Origin: JAKEGK01 sp036507695
Lineage (GTDB): Bacteria > Pseudomonadota > Gammaproteobacteria > SZUA-152
Length of the DNA stretch: 12,615 nt
NCBI GenBank assembly: GCA_036507695.1
Contig: DATCIR010000029.1
Span: 1 to 12,615, forward strand
Reading direction: 5' to 3'
Positions 1 to 6,429 of the stretch are shown here, in pieces; within the stretch, counting starts at the first letter, position 1, and every line of letters begins with the position of its first letter. The notes under the pieces were generated by a model that worked only from the letters and a program-made list of their open reading frames with translations, was not told the DNA's origin and did no database searches. Position numbers and translations under genes: made by a program.

Positions 1-44
1 GGCGTCATAGCGGGGACTATGGCAACGACGAGCAACGCGGCCAT
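1..44 (-). CDS. Possible start of an exported protein (runs off the window)
   Basis: On the minus strand an ATG at 44-42 opens a frame that stays open to the window edge and reads MAALLVVAIVPAMT. This hydrophobic run would fit the core of a signal peptide or a membrane segment. An in-frame TAA lies six codons upstream, so the start cannot move further out. It begins 47 bp after the stop of the dioxygenase-like gene and on the same strand, so the two could be co-transcribed. No clear Shine-Dalgarno is visible. Only 14 codons are present, so the call rests on position and hydrophobicity and could be chance. Confidence 0.3.
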   Translation of the reverse strand, partial: MAALLVVAIVPAMT

Positions 45-91
45 GCGGAAAAAGCTGCCGTTTTATGTTTCGATATTTCTGGTTCGCGACA

Positions 92-817
92 CTAAGTAGC
101 CCGCCGCAACACAATATTAAATATAAACACCGGTTCTGCGTCACTGCTTGACCGGCGTTTGGCGATGACCCTGCTCTGGTCCGCGGCGGACAAATTCAGC
201 AATATGCGGTCTTCCTGGTTGAGTTTTTCATCCGGGAAATACATCTGGGTGGTAACGGGGTGGTGATTTGCGCTACTGGCTTTGAAGTGAATGTGCGGGG
301 GACGGGTCCAGCCCGGTCCTGCGGGGTAAGCGCCGGGCATGATGGTCCTGAATCCATAGTGGCCGTTGGCATCGGTGTTGGTTTGCCCCCAGCCCTGAAA
401 GTTGGCATCCAGCGGCGCGTTGCTGGGATCCCGGTGGTGATTGTAACGGCCCCATTTGTTGGCTTGCCAGATTTCCACGAAGGCGTTGGTGATGGTGTTG
501 CCGTAGGTGTCGAGCACCTTGCCCCGCACGTGGATGATGTCGCCTTCGGCGCGCTGTGTGTGTCCTTGAATAAGCGTCAGGTCAACATCTTTGTCGGCCT
601 GTTGGTGCACGGGATAAAACGGTCCTTCGGTTTGCTGGGGTGTCCCGTTTAACTGCGCGCTTTCTTCTTTGTTGTTAGAACACGAGGCGCCGGTAATAGG
701 GAAAATACTGGCGCCGAGTCCGATTCTTAAGAAAGTACGCCGCCCTGCATTTTGCAATGGCTTGGCAGCTTGTGATGGCGCGGCAGTGTTTTCTGAATCG
801 CTCATAGATTTTCCCAT
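92..817 (-). CDS. Tat-exported intradiol ring-cleavage dioxygenase-like protein
   Basis: This is a member of the intradiol dioxygenase (protocatechuate 3,4-dioxygenase beta/catechol 1,2-dioxygenase) superfamily, non-haem Fe(III) enzymes that open catechol-type rings between the two hydroxyls. The family pattern is clear: TEGPFYP at residues 63-69, WQANKWGRY at 117-125, and RPPHIHF at 172-178. The likely iron ligands are Tyr125, Tyr164, His175 and His177, so all four positions are filled. The N-terminus has a twin-arginine motif (RRTFLRIG, 26-33) and a hydrophobic stretch ending at Cys46, so export by Tat is likely. The lipobox before Cys46 (GASC) lacks the usual Leu/Val/Ile at -3, so lipidation is doubtful. 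Two starts compete: 817, or 805 (MSDSEN), which has a GGGA at a better distance. The exported subgroup is not a known catechol-pathway enzyme, no aromatic-degradation genes are nearby, and the substrate cannot be given. Confidence 0.85.
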   Translation of the reverse strand: MGKSMSDSENTAAPSQAAKPLQNAGRRTFLRIGLGASIFPITGASCSNNKEESAQLNGTPQQTEGPFYPVHQQADKDVDLTLIQGHTQRAEGDIIHVRGKVLDTYGNTITNAFVEIWQANKWGRYNHHRDPSNAPLDANFQGWGQTNTDANGHYGFRTIMPGAYPAGPGWTRPPHIHFKASSANHHPVTTQMYFPDEKLNQEDRILLNLSAADQSRVIAKRRSSSDAEPVFIFNIVLRRAT

Positions 818-1037
818 TGCTCATATTGTTAGTTATAAAGTAAGTTGTGCCGTTCGTTTTATCGTAATCCATACCGTTACTAAAACTTACGGGAGGCGGC
901 CTATTATCGGTGCGGCCGATGTCGAGCGTGTAGTATCGGACTAGTATGGGCACCCAGGGTTCACCGCCGTTTAGCAGGCGCTGTAGTACGTTCTAACAGT
1001 GAATGGTCCGAACTCAATTGTTCCAAAATTAAATGAA
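818..1037. other. Non-coding stretch upstream of the dioxygenase-like gene
   Basis: No convincing gene is seen here. It is the leader and promoter region of the minus-strand dioxygenase-like gene on one side, and it runs up to the terminator hairpin of a minus-strand transcript on the other. I could not fix a -35/-10 pair with confidence. Confidence 0.5.
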
Positions 1038-1068
1038 AAAGGCCCCGGCACTTGCGTGCGGGGCCTTT
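1038..1068 (-). terminator. Rho-independent terminator, minus strand
   Basis: An inverted repeat pairs AAAGGCCCCGGCAC with GTGCGGGGCCTTT (13 bp, one bulged G) around a TTGC loop. Read on the minus strand, the GC-rich stem is followed by CTTTTTCATTT, a U-tract. The orientation means it ends transcription coming from higher coordinates. The nearest candidate in that direction is the 14-codon ORF at 1101-1145, since the Nudix gene ends almost 600 bp away. Confidence 0.75.
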
Positions 1069-1100
1069 GATGTCACTGACCTTCCGGTCAAAACCCGGCG

Positions 1101-1145
1101 TCAACAAGTTCCTCCGGAAGCGCCAATAATACATCGATAAGACAT
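1101..1145 (-). CDS. Putative 14-residue peptide ORF with an ideal ribosome-binding site
   Basis: An ATG at 1145-1143 opens a 14-codon frame reading MSYRCIIGASGGTC, ending in TGA. Seven bases separate the ATG from an AGGAGG core that belongs to a 12-base match to the 16S rRNA anti-Shine-Dalgarno, the strongest such signal in the window. A rho-independent terminator follows 33 bp after the stop. A strong RBS, a short frame and a terminator fit a leader peptide, a small secreted or modified peptide, or a small RNA carrying an ORF. Two Cys (5 and 14) bracket a Gly/Ser-rich core. I recognise no family and see no maturation or transport genes beside it. An overlapping frame (GTG at 1155-1153) gives a 21-residue hydrophobic/acidic peptide, but it lacks a properly spaced RBS. 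Confidence 0.4.
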   Translation of the reverse strand: MSYRCIIGASGGTC

Positions 1146-1147
1146 GC

Positions 1148-1161
1148 GATCACCTCCTTTT
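1148..1161 (-). promoter_or_regulatory. Near-perfect Shine-Dalgarno (AAAAGGAGGTGATC)
   Basis: On the minus strand the sequence AAAAGGAGGTGATC stands 2 bp before ATG 1145-1143. AAGGAGGTGATC is the full complement of the 16S rRNA 3' tail (GATCACCTCCTT). The other genes here have weak or partial sites, apart from the glycine-zipper gene. The plus-strand reading GATCACCTCCTT is only this short; it is not preceded by other 16S sequence, so it is not an rRNA fragment. Confidence 0.6.
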
Positions 1162-1653
1162 CACAGGGAACCCATCAAACACGCTGGCAACACCCCTGGA
1201 ACCATCACCCGCGCGACGCTATTGAATTCAATCTGGGTCAGGCGGTGGCAGCCCTGACTTAAAAATACTATAGTTGAATTGAAACGAGATTTCAAAATCT
1301 GGATGTATTTTAAATGAAATCGTGCGCGATCGCGGTTTTAACGGTTTTGTTCCCCCTATTGTTTTGATCCCACGATAGTTTTGATCCCACGATAGTTTTG
1401 ATCCCACAATAGTTTTGTTCCCCCTACAAGCAGTAGCGTTTATAGGTAACCTCCTTTATTCCTAATCGCCGTTGTTGAAAAATTTACCTGTTACGATAGC
1501 GCTTTTTAAAAAAGCTAAATATTGGTTCTTTCAAATAATGCGGAAGCATTGTGATGAATCCTCCTCAATCCCCCTTCAAAAATGGGGAGGGAAATCAGAT
1601 AAAAAAGGGTGTGGGAAAAATGATTAGAAAAAAAGGAAGCTAAACTGTATCAG
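1162..1653. other. Long non-coding region with repeats
   Basis: Apart from the 17-bp array described separately, this stretch holds no gene I can support. It contains a perfect 12-bp palindrome ATTGAATTCAAT (1221-1232), an A/T palindrome GCTTTTTAAAAAAGC (1501-1515), and a C-run/G-run inverted segment near 1558-1600 (TCCCC, loop, GGGGA). The last of these resembles the short C-rich/G-rich interspersed elements found between genes in many proteobacteria. A second AAAGGAGG on the minus strand near 1451-1458 is not followed by a start codon. The minus strand from about 1260 to 1290 is AT-rich and could hold the promoter of the 14-codon ORF. Confidence 0.5.
1344..1428. repeat. Five contiguous copies of a 17-bp repeat
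   Basis: Units run 1344-1360, 1361-1377, 1378-1394, 1395-1411 and 1412-1428. Units 2 and 3 are identical (GTTTTGATCCCACGATA), and unit 4 differs at one base. Units 1 and 5 share a different version starting GTTTTGTTCCCCCTA. The order is therefore A-B-B-B'-A. There are no spacers, so this is not CRISPR. The spacing resembles iterons or a multi-site operator, but no replication gene is nearby. Plain tandem duplication is also possible. Confidence 0.9.
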
Positions 1654-2064
1654 TTACTGTTGTAACCACCATCGCTTCAGAAAATTCCGCGTGAGTTCCT
1701 CCACATCATCCTGTTCGATTTGATCTTTGCTAAACCATGCGGCTGCCAGCGCGTCGTCCCTGGGTTTCGGCTCGCCTCGGATGTAGTCGGCCTGCAAATC
1801 AATCACGATATAGTGATAAGGCTGTCCGGTAGGTGTGGTGCCGATAATGTCAAACGCGTAAATAGGTTCGCCGGCCCGGATCGTGATACCGGTTTCTTCC
1901 CATATTTCGCGTTCCGCGGCTTGTTGCAGGGTCTCGCCATAACGAACCTTGCCACCCGGGATGCACCACATGCCTTGAAACGGAGCGGTACCCCGCTCCA
2001 CGAGCAGCACCCGCCCTTCATGAATAATGACCGCACCGACGCCGGCAATGGGGGCTTTTTTCAT
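1654..2064 (-). CDS. Nudix hydrolase
   Basis: This 136-residue protein is a stand-alone Nudix domain that hydrolyses a nucleoside diphosphate linked to some moiety X. The Nudix box is complete: G38, E44, then REIWEETGI at 52-60, matching GX5EX7REUXEEXGU, with Glu56 and Glu57 as metal ligands. The N-terminal VGAVIIHEGRVLLVERG and WCIPGGKV segments are typical of the MutT/ADP-ribose-type fold. The later PYHYIVIDLQADY and DDALAAAWFS resemble the ADP-ribose/NADH pyrophosphatase-like group more than MutT proper, but the substrate cannot be set from this. Start: ATG at 2064-2062, with only a weak RBS. It is divergent from the TlpA-like gene and has no same-strand neighbour within 500 bp. Confidence 0.92.
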   Translation of the reverse strand: MKKAPIAGVGAVIIHEGRVLLVERGTAPFQGMWCIPGGKVRYGETLQQAAEREIWEETGITIRAGEPIYAFDIIGTTPTGQPYHYIVIDLQADYIRGEPKPRDDALAAAWFSKDQIEQDDVEELTRNFLKRWWLQQ

Positions 2065-2124
2065 GGCTTAGCCGTTATTTGTAAACTTATATAAATATTT
2101 ACCTGTCCAATAGCAACAATTATC

Positions 2125-3555
2125 ATGGGCGATTCTTTAATGTGGTGTTGGTTCCCAGGTCAGTCTGTCATGTTTCGTTACTCTTCGCAGTGTTTGCAGT
2201 GTTTGCAGTGTTTGCAGTGTTTATTGTGCTCACTGCGGCGCATCGGCCGCTTTACTACCGACACAAATACCAACACGGCTACCAACACGTTGTTGTGGGC
2301 GCTGCTGGTGTTCCTGATTCACTTCCCGGTTGCCGGTTTGGCGCGGGAGGCCGTGACGGAAACACTGCAAATCGATCGTGATACCGAGGCTACTCTAACT
2401 ATATTCCCGGCCGATGGCGAGCAATTGCTGATCTGGATACCCAACCATGCCACACCCGCCGAAACCGTGGCGAATATTGCCAGACAATTGCAACAACTGA
2501 AGGTCGAGGTGTGGTTCATCGACCTTCTGGAAGCGCACTTCCTGCCAAAAACCGGCAGCAGCGATTATAAAATCCCGGATAGCGATATTTATCACTTGCT
2601 TCGCCACGCCCAAAAAGTCCGAAACAAAACTATTTTCGTTTATACCGAAGGTAATACCACCATTCCTGTGCTGCAGGGCTTACGATTATGGCAACAGTCC
2701 GCATCCAATCATAAAAATTTTGGCGGTGTGTTGCTCAACAGCCCCTACTTTTATCTCGAAACGCCCGATCCCGGCCTGTTGCCGGTCTTGATGCCGATTG
2801 TCAGCAACACGAACTTGCCGATTTACCTAGTACAACCCGAGCAATCACCGCGTTATTGGCAATTGAAGAAAACCATACCGGCGTTGGAAAAATCCGGCAG
2901 CGATGTGTTTGTCCGGGTGTTGAAAAATATGCGCGGCCGTTTTCATTTCCGGCCCGATGCCACCGAAGCCGAGGCCGAATTTACGCGCCGGTTTGGCCAG
3001 GTGATCTTCCAATCCATGCAATTACTCAATTCCGTCAACCACAAACCCCGTGTTGCGGCAACCGCGGCGCTGCCAGCGGTGAATATTCGTGATGGGAAGA
3101 AAGACCGCTATTTACAAGCCTACCGGGGCGATACCGAGCCACCCCCGCTGAAGCTGCTAGCATTGAATGGCGCAAACATCGACCTCAAACAATTTAGAAA
3201 TCGGGTGGTGTTGGTAAACTTCTGGGCCACCTGGTGCCCGCCCTGCGTGCATGAAATGCCTTCCATGCAGCGATTGCGTAAAAAATTGATTGACGATCCG
3301 TTTGTGATGCTCGGCGTGAACATTGCGGAAGACAAATCAACGGTGGAAGCGTTTCTACAAACAAAAATTAATGTGGATTTCCCGATTTTGATGGACTTTG
3401 ATGGGCAGGCACTGCGTCAATGGAATGTCATGGCGTTCCCGACCAGCTTCGTGATCGATAAACAAGGCAAGATACGCTATGCGCTCTTTGGCAGCATCGA
3501 GTGGGATACGCCGGAGATTATTAACAAATTAGAAACACTAATTGAAGAAAACTAA
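2125..3555 (+). CDS. Exported fusion: degenerate alpha/beta-hydrolase-like domain plus TlpA-type thioredoxin domain
   Basis: The C-terminal part (about 335-476) is a TlpA/ResA-like thioredoxin fold with WCPPC at 370-374 and the cis-proline in AFPTSFVID (Pro439), so it should catalyse thiol-disulfide exchange outside the cytoplasm. Residues about 85-300 look like an alpha/beta-hydrolase of the DUF3530 type by pattern (IWIPNHATPAETVANIARQL, then alternating strands and helices), but the nucleophile elbow reads FVYTEGNT with no GxSxG serine. A hydrophobic segment at 55-73 (LLWALLVFLIHFPVAGLA) would be the signal peptide or anchor. The start is uncertain. ATG 2125 lacks an RBS; ATG 2170 (MFRYSS) has AGGT upstream and gives 461 residues. 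Residues 22-35 are Cys-Leu-Gln repeats made by a 9-bp DNA repeat. The partner of the redox domain is unknown. Confidence 0.82.
   Translation: MGDSLMWCWFPGQSVMFRYSSQCLQCLQCLQCLLCSLRRIGRFTTDTNTNTATNTLLWALLVFLIHFPVAGLAREAVTETLQIDRDTEATLTIFPADGEQLLIWIPNHATPAETVANIARQLQQLKVEVWFIDLLEAHFLPKTGSSDYKIPDSDIYHLLRHAQKVRNKTIFVYTEGNTTIPVLQGLRLWQQSASNHKNFGGVLLNSPYFYLETPDPGLLPVLMPIVSNTNLPIYLVQPEQSPRYWQLKKTIPALEKSGSDVFVRVLKNMRGRFHFRPDATEAEAEFTRRFGQVIFQSMQLLNSVNHKPRVAATAALPAVNIRDGKKDRYLQAYRGDTEPPPLKLLALNGANIDLKQFRNRVVLVNFWATWCPPCVHEMPSMQRLRKKLIDDPFVMLGVNIAEDKSTVEAFLQTKINVDFPILMDFDGQALRQWNVMAFPTSFVIDKQGKIRYALFGSIEWDTPEIINKLETLIEEN
2187..2222 (+). repeat. 9-bp x 4 tandem repeat in the 5' end of the TlpA-like gene
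   Basis: Four exact copies of GCAGTGTTT lie head to tail. If translation starts at 2125 or 2170 they encode repeated Cys-Leu-Gln ahead of the signal segment, and gain or loss of a copy stays in frame. A second imperfect 12-bp duplication (TACCAACACG at 2268-2277 and 2280-2289) follows and yields the Thr/Asn-rich stretch. Confidence 0.9.
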
Positions 3556-3766
3556 CCGGATTACTTTAAATCAACGAAGCGCAAAGAAAATAGTTCGATT
3601 TTCTAAAAAAGCTTGCTAGAATTTAATTATTGCAATGACATTGATTGAAAGCGCAAAACGTTTTAAAGTGTGCCGATGAACGTATAGCAACGAAAGCGCA
3701 CCAACATTTCTGATAATCGTAGCGAACGGCAAGCACTGACCACCAGCGGCGAAGCGGCTACTAGAA

Positions 3767-3805
3767 ACTACTACAGTACTACTACAGCACTACTACAGCA
3801 CTACT
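3767..3805. repeat. 11-bp tandem repeat, three and a half copies
   Basis: Units 3767-3777, 3778-3788 and 3789-3799 read ACTACTACAG followed by T, C and C. A partial copy (ACTACT) follows at 3800-3805. Confidence 0.9.
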
Positions 3806-3844
3806 TCATAGATAAAGTACTAGACAGCTAGAACAGCAATTAAA

Positions 3845-3902
3845 GACAATATCCGGACAATATCCAGACAACATCTGAAGTCAGAGACAGTATCAGAAGT
3901 CA
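3845..3902. repeat. 11-bp x 3 tandem repeat running into a 19-bp duplication
   Basis: Units 3845-3855, 3856-3866 and 3867-3877 are variants of GACAATATCCG. The last unit plus AAGTCAGA is then echoed by GACAGTATCAG plus AAGTCA (3886-3902), giving a nested, decaying duplication. The unit is not related to the 11-bp repeat just upstream. Confidence 0.8.
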
Positions 3903-3936
3903 AAAATGTTTATCGAATGAATTGCTTACCCGGATA

Positions 3937-3968
3937 TACTAAAGCATGGATGTACTAAAGCATGGATG
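3937..3968. repeat. 16-bp perfect tandem duplication
   Basis: TACTAAAGCATGGATG occurs at 3937-3952 and again, immediately adjoining, at 3953-3968 with no mismatch. The lack of decay suggests a recent duplication. Confidence 0.92.
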
Positions 3969-3989
3969 GAGCATGCAAGTAACCGCAAG

Positions 3990-4013
3990 CCAGGTAACGA
4001 AATCCAGGTAACG
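3990..4013. repeat. 14-bp partial tandem duplication
   Basis: CCAGGTAACG at 3990-3999 recurs at 4004-4013 with a 14-bp period. The part between the cores is not kept after the second copy. Confidence 0.6.
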
Positions 4014-4016
4014 CGC

Positions 4017-4061
4017 AAAGTCATGAAAGTCACGAAAGTCACGAAAGTCACGAAAGTCACA
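4017..4061. repeat. 9-bp x 5 tandem repeat
   Basis: Five units of AAAGTCACG lie at 4017-4061. The middle three are identical, and the first (AAAGTCATG) and last (AAAGTCACA) differ by one base each. The array ends about 40 bp before the zapG start, so it probably sits in the leader of that gene. Copy-number change could alter leader length or promoter spacing. Confidence 0.92.
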
Positions 4062-4102
4062 CAGTAAACAGTCGAGCAGAAGTCAACGGGGATGGTATTT
4101 AA

Positions 4103-4753
4103 ATGGTGACTTGGGTTTTATATCTTTGTGTCGGGCTCGTTATCGGTGGCATGGCCGGTTTTTATTTCGCGAAAATGGATGACCTCCCGCGCAAGCAGAA
4201 AAAGGCGCTGGAAGACAAACTACAACTAACCGAACAGGAATTAATAGACTACAAAGATCAAGTCACCGGCCACTTCAAAGAGACCGCCGCCCTGATCAAC
4301 AATATGACCGAGAGCTACCAGAAGGTGCATAAGCATCTGGCGCAGGGCGTGGTGCAGTTATGCAGCAACGCGATTGAAGTGGATAAACTACAGGTTTCTC
4401 CCAATCAGTTATTGACTGAATCGAAGAATTCATCAGTAACCGGACTGGCGGAAAGTGAAGCACCCAAAACCAACAGCAAGGGAAATGTTAATAAAAACAG
4501 GGAAGAAAAAGCAGTAGTTGTAAAAGTCAGTGCGGCGGGCACGGCCGTAGCAGATATGGCTGTTGACGAAACAGACCAGGAAAGTCCCTCTGCTACTGTT
4601 GTGGCGCCGCCTGATTTAACAACAATCCGTTCTGAATCTGATTTTCAGCAACATCCCCCCGAGACGATGGCGGTCGCCGAAGAATCCGAGGATACGTCCA
4701 CGGATAAAGCCAACAAGGGTAAAACACGTTCGGGCAGCCGCACGGTTCATTAG
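4103..4753 (+). CDS. zapG: ZapG/YhcB (DUF1043) inner-membrane protein of the divisome and elongasome
   Basis: One N-terminal membrane helix (about 3-23, YLCVGLVIGGMAGFYFAK) is followed by a coiled coil (about 29-80). The DUF1043 signature is plain: KLQLTEQELIDYKDQVTGHF (39-58) and AALINNMTESYQKVHKHLA (62-80). Family knowledge, mainly from E. coli YhcB/ZapG: a membrane-anchored coiled-coil factor that interacts with cell-division and envelope-synthesis proteins and is needed for normal cell shape. At 216 residues it is longer than the E. coli protein (about 130). The extra part is a low-complexity, charged C-terminal tail (about 105-216) of no recognised fold. GGGGA about 12 bp before the ATG is a usable RBS. 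Its common neighbours (degQ/degS-type proteases, rplM-rpsI) are absent. Confidence 0.85.
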   Translation: MVTWVLYLCVGLVIGGMAGFYFAKMDDLPRKQKKALEDKLQLTEQELIDYKDQVTGHFKETAALINNMTESYQKVHKHLAQGVVQLCSNAIEVDKLQVSPNQLLTESKNSSVTGLAESEAPKTNSKGNVNKNREEKAVVVKVSAAGTAVADMAVDETDQESPSATVVAPPDLTTIRSESDFQQHPPETMAVAEESEDTSTDKANKGKTRSGSRTVH

Positions 4754-4836
4754 CCTCTTTTCAACTTCACAGCAAGTAATTGTCATAAAAAATGGCGGCG
4801 CATAGCGCGCTGAATAGCCATCCGTGCGGATTTTCA

Positions 4837-5385
4837 TTAGCCTTGTTGGTCCAGGTTAATTGCAGCCGTAGTGAATTGTTTCATCCGATCGATGAGTTCG
4901 TAATGCCGGCGGCGCCGCGCCTCGCCGGGATCTTGCGCGGCCTTCACCCCACGAATGGTATCAAGATAAGGTTCCGGCATCCGGTGATACTCCGCTCCCA
5001 GCAAGACAATATTTTTATACCAGCAATGCGCTACAAGCTGATCGTCGATATGGCTGTGCTCCGCGACATAAACGAAACAATCGCGTGCTTGTCCGGCCAG
5101 TTCCAGGCGAAGGGAAGCGCAACGGTACCCCGGGCCTTCGCACTGGTCCAATAAAGGTTTTTCTTCAACCTGCATAGTGTAAATAGCGCCGATCACGGCG
5201 TCCGTAGCCTGGCCTGTCAAATACATATTACATTTGCCGGATTGGTCTTCTTGGTGACATTTATGGAACAATAATTTATAGCCGGGAATGGTTGTCAGTC
5301 CCACAAACCTTGCGGATGGCACACGGGCGGTCAGGCGCAGCGGGTGCAGATTGGAGCCATAAGCAAGATAGTGAAGCACGTTCAT
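4837..5385 (-). CDS. Gamma-glutamylcyclotransferase-family protein
   Basis: This is a GGCT/AIG2-like fold. Members cyclise a gamma-glutamyl amine or peptide to 5-oxoproline and release the amine. LAYGSNLHPLRL (7-18) is the substrate-loop signature YGSNL. Glu83 in LLDQCEGPGY (78-87) is at the place of the catalytic glutamate. The C-terminal WYKNIVLLGAEYHRMPEPYL (122-141) is typical of the bacterial GGCT-like group. At 182 residues it is a single full domain without a signal peptide, hence cytosolic. ATG at 5385-5383, RBS weak (AGGTTTC). It converges with zapG (83 bp between stops) and is divergent from mtgA. The true substrate (gamma-glutamyl amino acid, amine or other) cannot be told from sequence. 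Confidence 0.88.
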   Translation of the reverse strand: MNVLHYLAYGSNLHPLRLTARVPSARFVGLTTIPGYKLLFHKCHQEDQSGKCNMYLTGQATDAVIGAIYTMQVEEKPLLDQCEGPGYRCASLRLELAGQARDCFVYVAEHSHIDDQLVAHCWYKNIVLLGAEYHRMPEPYLDTIRGVKAAQDPGEARRRRHYELIDRMKQFTTAAINLDQQG

Positions 5386-5673
5386 GATTGAAACCTAAAC
5401 ACGTTTTGCGCTTGTTTGATTCGCGGGGCATTATAAATCATTGCTTACACTGGATATACGCAGTCACTGCCATTTTTTAAAAAATTTGGCGCGAAAACCA
5501 TGACTTGCGGGCTTGCGGCAACTAAAATCTTGAATTCTTTTAAGTGCGTGCCGATTTACCCTTGGCAGCGTGGTTAATCCCGGCCGTGGATAACAATGCT
5601 TGCAAGCGGCTTGCGGCAATAACCACTGTTCGTAGTCGCTATTCTTAATGGGGCAATCATCGGGTATTCGATT

Positions 5674-6420
5674 ATGTTCTGGTTCTGGAAAAAGAAAGAG
5701 AAGAAATCAAGCAAACTGATTACACTCAAGCGTATGAAGCTTGCCGCCAAGTGGGGTGGCTGGATTTTTCTGGCGCTGTTGGTTGCCGAGATTGGCTTTA
5801 TCCTGGGTTTGATGCCGGACTGGGACGAATTTTCCTATGGGCCAATCCCGAAATCGCGCGCGATAAAGAATTATGAATACCAACACAAAATCGACCGCTC
5901 CACCGCGCCACTGCAGTGGCAACCGGTGGATCTGGAGTTTTTACCCAAGCATTTGCCGCGCGCCATGATCGTGGCGGAAGATGCGCGATTTTATCAGCAC
6001 AAGGGCCTGGATCAGGACGCGATTGGAGAAGCCATCGAGTACAACCTGTCGCAGGGGCGTATCGTGTATGGAGCCAGCACCATTTCCCAGCAGACCATCA
6101 AGAATTTGTTTTTGTCGCATTCGAGAAATCCGTTACGCAAACTGCATGAAGTCATTCTGACGTATATGATGGAACGCAACGTCGGAAAAAAACGTATTCT
6201 GGAAATTTATTTGAACATCGCGGAATTCGGCAAGGGTATTTATGGCGTGGAAGCCGCGGCGCGGCATTATTTTGGCAAACCGGCCCGTCATTTGTCCGTA
6301 CAGGAATCCATTGAGCTGGCGGCTACCCTCCCCGCCCCGGTGAGTCATAATCCACAAACCCGCACCGACTTTTTCCAGAAACGTGTGGATAAAATATCAC
6401 GCCATATGAGAATGTCTTAA
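5674..6420 (+). CDS. mtgA: Monofunctional biosynthetic peptidoglycan transglycosylase
   Basis: A single GT51 domain polymerises lipid II into glycan strands at the outer face of the inner membrane. All family motifs are present: EDARFYQHKG (102-111, catalytic Glu102), GASTISQQ (133-140), RKLHE (155-159) and RILEIYLN (174-181). The N-terminus is basic (KKKEKKSSK), followed by a membrane helix at about 28-48. There is no transpeptidase domain, and the length of 248 is normal for MtgA, so this is not a truncated PBP1. The ATG at 5674 is the first in-frame start; the RBS is poor. The gene stands alone on the plus strand and its stop lies 9 bp from that of the convergent PP2C gene. Confidence 0.95.
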   Translation: MFWFWKKKEKKSSKLITLKRMKLAAKWGGWIFLALLVAEIGFILGLMPDWDEFSYGPIPKSRAIKNYEYQHKIDRSTAPLQWQPVDLEFLPKHLPRAMIVAEDARFYQHKGLDQDAIGEAIEYNLSQGRIVYGASTISQQTIKNLFLSHSRNPLRKLHEVILTYMMERNVGKKRILEIYLNIAEFGKGIYGVEAAARHYFGKPARHLSVQESIELAATLPAPVSHNPQTRTDFFQKRVDKISRHMRMS

Positions 6421-6429
6421 AACATTTCA

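Larger units (their letters stand above)
3556..4102. other. 547-bp non-coding region packed with short tandem repeats
   Basis: I see no gene here. Just after the upstream stop there is an AT-rich inverted repeat AGAAAAT-AGTTCG-ATTTTCT (3585-3604), followed by an A-run. It is too AT-rich to call a terminator with confidence. From 3767 to 4061 at least five different tandem or near-tandem duplications follow one another; each is listed separately. The promoter of zapG must lie here or further upstream but was not recognised. Confidence 0.7.

Noticed and set aside
1148..1159. Plus-strand GATCACCTCCTT as the 3' end of a 16S rRNA gene
   Set aside because: The match stops at 12 bases and the preceding sequence is not rRNA. 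It is better explained as a minus-strand Shine-Dalgarno.
1344..1428. CRISPR array
   Set aside because: The repeats are contiguous with no spacers, the unit is only 17 bp, and no cas gene is present.
1484..2106. ATTTACCTGT occurring on both sides of the Nudix gene (about 1485 and 2096)
   Set aside because: A 10-base direct repeat in AT-rich DNA is weak support for an insertion boundary or operator, and no mobile-element gene lies between.
5472..5485. A/T palindrome ATTTTTTAAAAAAT upstream of mtgA
   Set aside because: Pure A/T palindromes are expected in AT-rich spacers. No terminator or operator features accompany it.
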